A stretch of DNA of 23,638 bases, from the NCBI GenBank assembly GCA_003427395.1, contig BFEA01000400.1:484638-508275 (forward strand), in the 5' to 3' direction. Under the pieces are notes generated by a model. That model was not told the origin of the DNA, ran no database searches, and saw nothing but the letters and a program-made list of their open reading frames with translations. Shown here piece by piece: positions 19,235 through 23,638 of this stretch. The stretch's first letter is position 1; every line of letters starts with the position of its first letter. This DNA is from Chara braunii (lineage: Eukaryota > Streptophyta > Charophyceae > Charales > Characeae). A program made the position numbers and the translations under genes.

Positions 19235-19319
19235 TATGAGCCTTGCTGCACTACTCTCGACATGCACAAAAGACAAAAATTGTGGTGGTGTATCTTTCCA
19301 TGTTATAGGAGAAGATTCA

Positions 19320-20150
19320 GGGTCTCGCTCCACTACTGTCCACTGTACAATTTTTTGGACAGTTGGTGGACAGTTGTCAGAGCAAAAAATTGTACAGCGG
19401 ACAGTGGAAAATGCGACATCGCTCCACTTATTGTCCGCTGTCCGCTGTCCACCTCTCAAATTCGTGGCTTCACCACCAGACACATTGATAGCACTACAAG
19501 ACAGGACGTCCATAGGGTTTTGTCCGCCCAAACTCCAGGTGCACTCTCCAAATTCGGGTCCTCACGGTGAGTCCCTTGAAGGACTTTCCGCGTAACGAAT
19601 TTTGCAGGCTGGGAGCTGTACATTCACGGACAGTAGATTTTCGATGGGGTTTCTAAAAACTGTCCAAGCCATTTTGCACATGTACAGTGGACAGTAAGGG
19701 CCTCGCCGCACCACAGTCGAAAGGCGAAAAAATTCGACGGCTGTCAGAACAAATTCGACAGCCTCCATTCGACAGTTTGCCCCCCTTTAGCCACACAGCA
19801 CTGTAGAGTGCACGCACTTGTGAATACAAGATGGAAAAAGACGACGTCTGACAAGCATTAGTCCATCCCGACCTTACCCCCCCTCACCGAATTTCGAAGA
19901 GAAATCTTGGGCGCAGCCGAGGAGTGTCGAAAGTATGGGAGTAGCAGGCTGGGGATTCAACAACTTTTGACAGGAGCTGTCGAGAAGCATGCTCTGACAA
20001 CTGGAGAATTTTTTTCCCGTCTCCGACTTCGACAGCCTGTGTGGCGAAGAGAAACTGTCGAAAATTGCATTTCGACAGTGGTGCGGCGAGGCCCTAAGTG
20101 GAGCGACCACTGTCCGTTTTTGTACAGTGGACAGTAGTGGAGCGAGACCC
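19320..20150. mobile_element. Middle TIR element inserted in the outer MITE, TSD TCA
   Basis: Thirty-one perfect bases of terminal inverted repeat start GGGTCTCGCTCCACTACTGT at 19320 and end at 20150. TCA flanks both sides (19317-19319 and 20151-20153). The related copy at 20260-20370 has the uninterrupted site (GATTCACTCTCG around 20336-20347) with a single TCA, which confirms the insertion and the 3-bp duplication. The interior has sub-terminal inverted repeats around GTCCACTGTACAATTTTTT and no transposase. Confidence 0.88.
19698..20094. mobile_element. Innermost TIR element, TSD TAA
   Basis: The ends are GGGCCTCGCCGCACCACAGT and, reverse complemented, GGGCCTCGCCGCACCACTGT. They match at 24 of 25 positions when extended through CGAAA. 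TAA flanks both sides (19695-19697 and 20095-20097), the classic PIF/Harbinger target. The 397-bp interior has several TCGACAG words in both orientations and no coding capacity. Confidence 0.88.
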
Positions 20151-20259
20151 TCACTCTCGTTTTGCACGTTTCGAGAGTAGTGCAGCGAGGCCCTATGGGC
20201 CTATGCCCTGAGGCCCAAGCCCTGTTGGCCCTAGAAAACATGGACCTGGTCACGATAAT

Positions 20260-20492
20260 GGGCCTCGCTCCACTACTCTGGATATGCACAAAAGACAAAA
20301 ATCATGGCGGCGCATCTTTCCATGTTCTAGCTGAAGATTCACTCTCGTTTGGCACATTTCGAGGGAAGTGACGCGAGCTACTCTCCAAATGTGCAAAACG
20401 AGACTGAATCTACAGCTGGAACATGGAACCATACATTGCCATCTTTTTTTGGGGGGGGTTCTGTGCATGTGGACAGTAGTGCATCGAGGCCC
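20260..20492. mobile_element. Palindromic pair of MITE copies moving as one unit, TSD AAT
   Basis: 20260 to about 20361 is one copy of the ~122-bp element; about 20379-20492 is a second copy in the opposite orientation. Only the outermost ends are complete (GGGCCTCGCTCCACTACTCT and, inverted, GGGCCTCGATGCACTACTGT), and these are flanked by AAT (20257-20259 and 20493-20495). The inner ends are degenerate and meet in a ~17-bp centre. The arms next to the centre pair over 28 bp with three mismatches. The transcript of either strand would fold into a long hairpin. Confidence 0.75.
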
Positions 20493-20495
20493 AAT

Positions 20496-20658
20496 GTTGA
20501 TCTTGCCAGCTCAGCAGTGCGTCTTCCCGCTCAAATTCGGGTTCTGAGCTGACTCAGCTGAGCGCCCGGCTGAGGCGCTCAGATGGGCGGAGCTACCGTC
20601 TTCGCCGTGAGCACAGCGCATCACTTATTAGGTGAGATACAGTCGTGGCGACGGCGCG
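20496..20658. other. Spacer with a small GC hairpin
   Basis: CTGAGCGCC at 20558-20566 pairs with GGCGCTCAG at 20574-20582 around a 7-nt loop. No gene or following T-run marks it as a terminator. Confidence 0.5.
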
Positions 20659-20660
20659 TT

Positions 20661-20686
<26 letters not shown>
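20659..20686. repeat. Poly(T) run of 28
   Basis: Twenty-eight consecutive T follow GGCGCG. On the minus strand this is a poly(A), as left by a retrotransposed copy (SINE, LINE or mRNA) inserted in minus orientation, but no matching body could be assigned. Confidence 0.9.
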
Positions 20687-20691
<5 letters not shown>

Positions 20692-20754
20692 TTCGTCATG
20701 TACGCCGAAGGCGGTGAGAGCGATGGCGGTCGCCAGGTAAAAGGTAATTGGGGT

Positions 20755-20836
20755 CAAGAGCGCATATGGCTCAGTGGTACCCCCATGCAACTGTTAATTA
20801 GCAGACAGGTGTCTTCGAACCCTGGGGCTAGGTCCC
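20755..20836 (+). repeat. tRNA-like fragment, possible SINE head
   Basis: TGGCTCAGTGGT at 20767-20778 is a perfect RNA polymerase III A box. TTCGAACCC at about 20815-20823 resembles a B box or T-loop, at tRNA-like spacing. The T-stem and acceptor stem do not pair convincingly, so a functional tRNA is unlikely. A tRNA-derived SINE head or degenerate tRNA gene fits better. No 3' tail is visible on this strand. Confidence 0.4.
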
Positions 20837-21015
20837 TCTTGAACGAATTAAGAGATACTGACCGTAGATAGCAAAGATCAACGGCCGAAGTCTCCTAATT
20901 TGCGCAAGTGGGACCTTGGCGCTGTTGCAGCAAGCACAGATAGTGCGGGGCGGTCCATTGAGAGCTGGAGCGCGGGGGTTTAAACCTTCCTTTCGAGTAT
21001 CTTTTAACGTCACGG

Positions 21016-21348
21016 TGGTCACAGCACGGCCGTGAGATGTGCAGATCGGATGATGGCAGGAAGCGCCGAAGCGGTCCGTACTCGAAACTAAATCTCCTCT
21101 TCGTGGTCACAGCACACCCGTGAGATGTGCAGATTGGATGGCACTGGCAGGAAGGGGGTCCGTACTTGAAACTAAAGCCCCTCTTCGTGGTCACAGCACA
21201 CCCGTGAGATGTGCAGATCGGACGGCAGGAAGGGCGTCCGTACTCGAAACTAAGGCCCCTCTCTTAGTGGTCACAGCACACCCGTGAGATGCGCAGATCG
21301 GATGGCGGGAAGCGGTCCGTACTCGAAACTGACGCCCTTCTACTTGGG
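21016..21348. repeat. Four-copy ~84-bp tandem repeat
   Basis: Units begin with TGGTCACAGCAC at 21016, 21104, 21188 and 21268, giving periods of 88, 84 and 80 bp. Shared words in order are CCGTGAGATG, GCAGATCGGA, GGCAGGAAG or GGCGGGAAG, GTCCGTACTCGAAACT and CCTCTTCG. Most length variation sits around the GGCAGGAAG part. The array ends about 480 bp upstream of the carbonic anhydrase start. Confidence 0.93.
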
Positions 21349-21752
21349 ACTTCGCCCCGCCCTGCAACCTCAGCGCCGGGAAATTACCGTGAGGTACTAA
21401 TCCCGTCAACGAAGAAAAAACGTTTATGTTTTCGGCGCGGTCTTATCATTTGAAAGTGAGACGTGTGGTTGGGCGGGAGTCGAGGTTGCGTTTTTTTTGG
21501 CGAAGCGGGATGGGCTATGCCTCGGTGAAGGAAGGAAAGCGTTTCTTCAGCTTCTTCAGCTCGTGTGGTAATGCCACGCTGACACCGCGATCGCCTGCTG
21601 AGGAATCGAATCGAGGAGGGGGAGAAGCAAGCAGATAGACGAAAGGCAGAGGAGGAAAGGAGAAAAGATAGTGAGAACAGAGGTTGCCATAGTCAGAAGA
21701 TAGGCTGCCATTGTCCGAACGGAGGCTGCCAGCCCTCCATCTGCTGTGCAAG
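21349..21752. other. 5' flank of the carbonic anhydrase gene
   Basis: About 400 bp without a supported gene. GAGGCTGCCA-like words repeat around 21680-21730. No clear TATA box was recognised. This stretch, with the repeats on either side, is where promoter and 5' UTR should lie. Confidence 0.4.
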
Positions 21753-21830
21753 CATAGTTCCGCTCCGGCGGTGTCGTCAATTGCCTGCAACCATAGCTCC
21801 GCTCCGCGGGTGTCGTCAATTGCTGTCACC
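21753..21830. repeat. Two-copy 39-bp tandem repeat just upstream of the CDS
   Basis: 21753-21791 and 21792-21830 share CATAGTTCCGCTCC/CATAGCTCCGCTCC and GGTGTCGTCAATTGC. They adjoin the ATG at 21832 and are probably in the 5' UTR. Confidence 0.88.
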
Positions 21831-21831
21831 G

Positions 21832-22947
21832 ATGAGGAGCGCAATGGGCCGACAGTCATCGTCGTCGTTCTCCTCCGCCTCCTCCTCCTCCTCCTCCTCC
21901 TCCTACTATTTTTCTAGCTCTTTTATCTCATGGCGCGAATCGCTTATCTTCCTTGTCGTCTTGATGCTCGGGTTGATGTGCTGCCCTCCCCTCGTGTTGT
22001 CCTCTTCTGACGATCTTACCGGTGGCACCTCCGCGTCGGGATCCCGTGATCTCCATTTCGGTGACCATGACTTGCCGTCGTACGATTACGGAAAGCACGG
22101 CCACGATTGGCCGGGAGTGTGTACCGATCCTAAGTCCAGATTCCAATCTCCACTGGACGTGAATGTGTGGAAGGTTGCTCGTGTTCAGGACCTCGGAGAC
22201 CTCCGGCCGAGAGCGGATTATCCTCGCGTGAAGGGAGAAGTGTCTCTCTTCCACAACGGGCGAACTTTCGAGATGGCCTTGGACGGAGCTAACACGATGC
22301 AGCTTCCGATGTTCGACGTTGAGCCGTACAACTTCTCGACGTCATGGAGTGCCAAGAGTTACATCCCTCAAGCTGGTGGCTATGGCGGCATTGACGTGGT
22401 TTCTCGGACTTACTACCTCAAACAGTGCCACTTCCATATGCATTCTGAGACTGCGGTGCAGGGAAAGTACTTCGACTTGCAGATGCATTGCGTACACGCT
22501 CTTAAGGGGCCACACAAGGCTCCGAGCCACGGAGTTTGGGGCGTGTTCTTCAAGCGGGGATATTACTCCTTCTGGGACACTTGTAATCCAGTACTAGACA
22601 GGGTGTTTGCTGCACTACCCGCGCTTGCGCGCAAGAAGCCGTTCGAGATCCTGCGTCTGGATATGCGCGGGTTCTCGCTCTCGCAGCTCCTTCCTGAGGA
22701 CGGCACCTACCTTCACTATTACCCCGGCAGTCTTACGACTCCTCCTTGCACGGAAGGCCTCCTGTGGTACTTCTTTAGCAAACCGCTTCCGATCTGTGCG
22801 CGCCAAGTGAACTTGATTAGTGACTTCATCTACAAGCTCAACGGCCAAGGAAACATGAACTTCAGGGAGCTACAGCCACTTAATGACCGCGTTGTTTACG
22901 CTTGGGGCGATCCCAAAAGCGGACAGTCTCGGATCAGTGAGGATTAG
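21832..22947 (+). CDS. Alpha-type carbonic anhydrase, secreted or membrane-anchored
   Basis: The 371-residue protein would interconvert CO2 and bicarbonate outside the cytosol. I start at ATG 21832; ATG 21844 has the better context (G at -3, G at +4). The frame is open further upstream, but without an ATG. Residues 5-32 are a Ser tract partly encoded by CCT/CTC repeats. Residues 38-57 are a hydrophobic signal peptide or anchor (LIFLVVLMLGLMCC). The CA domain follows, with QSPL at 105-108, zinc ligands His200 and His202 (QCHFHMHSE), His219 (MHCVH), and the substrate-site SLTTPPCTEG around 300-309. Cys97 and Cys306 are placed to form the family disulfide. The 17-residue spacing from the second to the third His is the plant/bacterial form. 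Oddities are Gln217 where the family has Glu117 (human CA II numbering), and Arg144 at the His64 proton-shuttle position. The gene is intronless. Confidence 0.93.
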   Translation: MRSAMGRQSSSSFSSASSSSSSSSYYFSSSFISWRESLIFLVVLMLGLMCCPPLVLSSSDDLTGGTSASGSRDLHFGDHDLPSYDYGKHGHDWPGVCTDPKSRFQSPLDVNVWKVARVQDLGDLRPRADYPRVKGEVSLFHNGRTFEMALDGANTMQLPMFDVEPYNFSTSWSAKSYIPQAGGYGGIDVVSRTYYLKQCHFHMHSETAVQGKYFDLQMHCVHALKGPHKAPSHGVWGVFFKRGYYSFWDTCNPVLDRVFAALPALARKKPFEILRLDMRGFSLSQLLPEDGTYLHYYPGSLTTPPCTEGLLWYFFSKPLPICARQVNLISDFIYKLNGQGNMNFRELQPLNDRVVYAWGDPKSGQSRISED

Positions 22948-23154
22948 GTTACGTCTGTAAACGAAGAGACTGATGTAGTTAGTTCGTGGGAAGTTTTGAA
23001 AATTGCTATCGTTAAGGACCGTAATCTGCCCGTGATGGCGCGGGTCTTCTAATCCCTCTGCGCGCACTGGATTTGCCTCCTCTTTCTCTTTCTCCGAGTC
23101 TAGTGTAATAAGCTTTCTTTCCTGTTCGGTTCGTAAGGACCCGTGAAGCTATTT

Positions 23155-23155
<1 letters not shown>
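22948..23155 (+). other. 3' flank of the carbonic anhydrase gene
   Basis: Probably 3' UTR. There is no ORF with a domain and no canonical AATAAA. The nearest relative is AATAAG at 23107-23112. Confidence 0.4.
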
Positions 23156-23217
<62 letters not shown>

Positions 23218-23225
23218 CGCTCTCG

Positions 23226-23270
<45 letters not shown>

Positions 23271-23296
23271 TCTCTATCTTTCACACACACACACAA

Positions 23297-23336
<40 letters not shown>
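23156..23336. repeat. Compound microsatellite (CT)n-(TG)n-(CA)n
   Basis: (CT)n runs at 23156-23214, (TG)n at 23229-23269, then (CA)n at 23282-23295 and 23299-23336. The TG and CA blocks are complementary and only 12 bp apart, so they can form a hairpin or Z-DNA. ORFs through here are translations of the repeat. Confidence 0.97.
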
Positions 23337-23339
<3 letters not shown>

Positions 23340-23603
23340 CCTCGCACACACACATACGCACGCGTCGTCTTTTTATGGACATGTTGAGTTTCCTCAGATA
23401 GTAAGGTTTCTTATATGTACGGGTTTTCCTTCGTATTCTGTCTGTTCCTATGAGGGGCACGTCCTGCTCACGGAGGTTCTTTCTTGGCCGTCGATATGTT
23501 TGATGAAATCGATGTATCAGCCCACGGTCTTGTCGTGGGGAAGTACCCGGTCAGCTCATCGTGGGGCCCTCTGGCCTTGACGGATACAAAATAGTTATGG
23601 CGA

Positions 23604-23606
<3 letters not shown>
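23337..23606. other. Short unassigned stretch
   Basis: About 270 bp between microsatellites. Nothing recognisable on either strand. Confidence 0.5.

Positions 23607-23638
<32 letters not shown>
23607..23638. repeat. (CT)n microsatellite at the window edge
   Basis: Sixteen CT units reach the end of the window. With the (CA)n at position 1, both window edges lie in simple repeats, as is usual where short-read contigs break. Confidence 0.97.

Larger units (their letters stand above)
19238..20193. mobile_element. Outer TIR-MITE (about 122 bp without its inserts), TSD TAT
   Basis: The left end is GAGCCTTGCTGCACTACTCT. The right end, reverse complemented, is GGGCCTCGCTGCACTACTCT, with matches continuing through CGA (21 of 23). 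TAT flanks both sides (19235-19237 and 20194-20196). Once the internal insertion is removed, the two halves form a ~122-bp element that matches 20260-20370 along its length. Confidence 0.8.

Noticed and set aside
20558-20582. Hairpin as a transcription terminator
   Set aside because: There is no T-run immediately after it and no gene ending nearby, and the context is eukaryotic.
21016-21348. CRISPR-like array
   Set aside because: The whole ~84-bp unit repeats with no unique spacers, in eukaryotic DNA.
21781-21831. Carbonic anhydrase start at 21781
   Set aside because: The codon there is TTG. The first in-frame ATG is 21832, and 21844 has the better context.
23143-23580. Ser/Leu and Cys/Val repeat proteins
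   Set aside because: They are translations of CT, GT and CA microsatellites.

Overview
This is eukaryotic nuclear DNA from a repeat-rich genome. There are no bacterial operons or RNA operons. One plausible host gene sits at the right end, and most of the rest is transposable elements, wrecks of elements, and simple repeats. The plant-type initiator-Met primer binding site, the Ty3/Gypsy element and the secreted alpha-type carbonic anhydrase fit a streptophyte, perhaps a charophyte alga such as Chara. That assignment is a guess from content, not something the sequence proves.

Layout. Positions 1-4687 hold simple repeats, hairpins, a 461-bp element with terminal inverted repeats (TIRs) at 833-1293, an inverted-repeat module at 1897-2025, and a nested pair of miniature elements at about 2803-3556. 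Positions 4688-19105 are one degenerate Ty3/Gypsy LTR retrotransposon on the minus strand. Its two LTRs are unusually long (about 2.7 kb: 4688-7373 and 16395-19105). Reading on the minus strand, the order is 5' LTR (with a possible leader ORF), PBS (16381-16394), gag, protease, RT, RNase H, integrase, an extra ORF joined to pol by an ATGA stop/start overlap, a non-coding tail, and the 3' LTR. Every coding section carries nonsense codons or frameshifts, and the integrase and RNase H have also lost catalytic residues. The copy is dead.

Positions 19235-20495 hold a compact cluster of miniature inverted-repeat elements that share a GGGCCTCGC-type terminus and 3-bp target duplications. Three of them are inserted inside one another, and next to them lies a palindromic pair. 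Positions 20496-21831 hold a 28-nt poly-T, a tRNA/SINE-like fragment, a four-copy ~84-bp tandem repeat and a two-copy 39-bp repeat. Positions 21832-22947 encode an intact intronless alpha carbonic anhydrase with a signal peptide or anchor. It keeps three zinc-ligand histidines but has Gln where the family has the second-shell Glu. Its 3' flank runs into long CT, GT and CA microsatellites.

There is one clear non-biological feature. Positions 8264-8301 are a perfect head-to-head pair of Tn5 mosaic ends (the Nextera mate-pair junction), flanked by an exact 130-bp direct duplication. This is an assembly artefact that adds 168 bp inside the retrotransposon tail.
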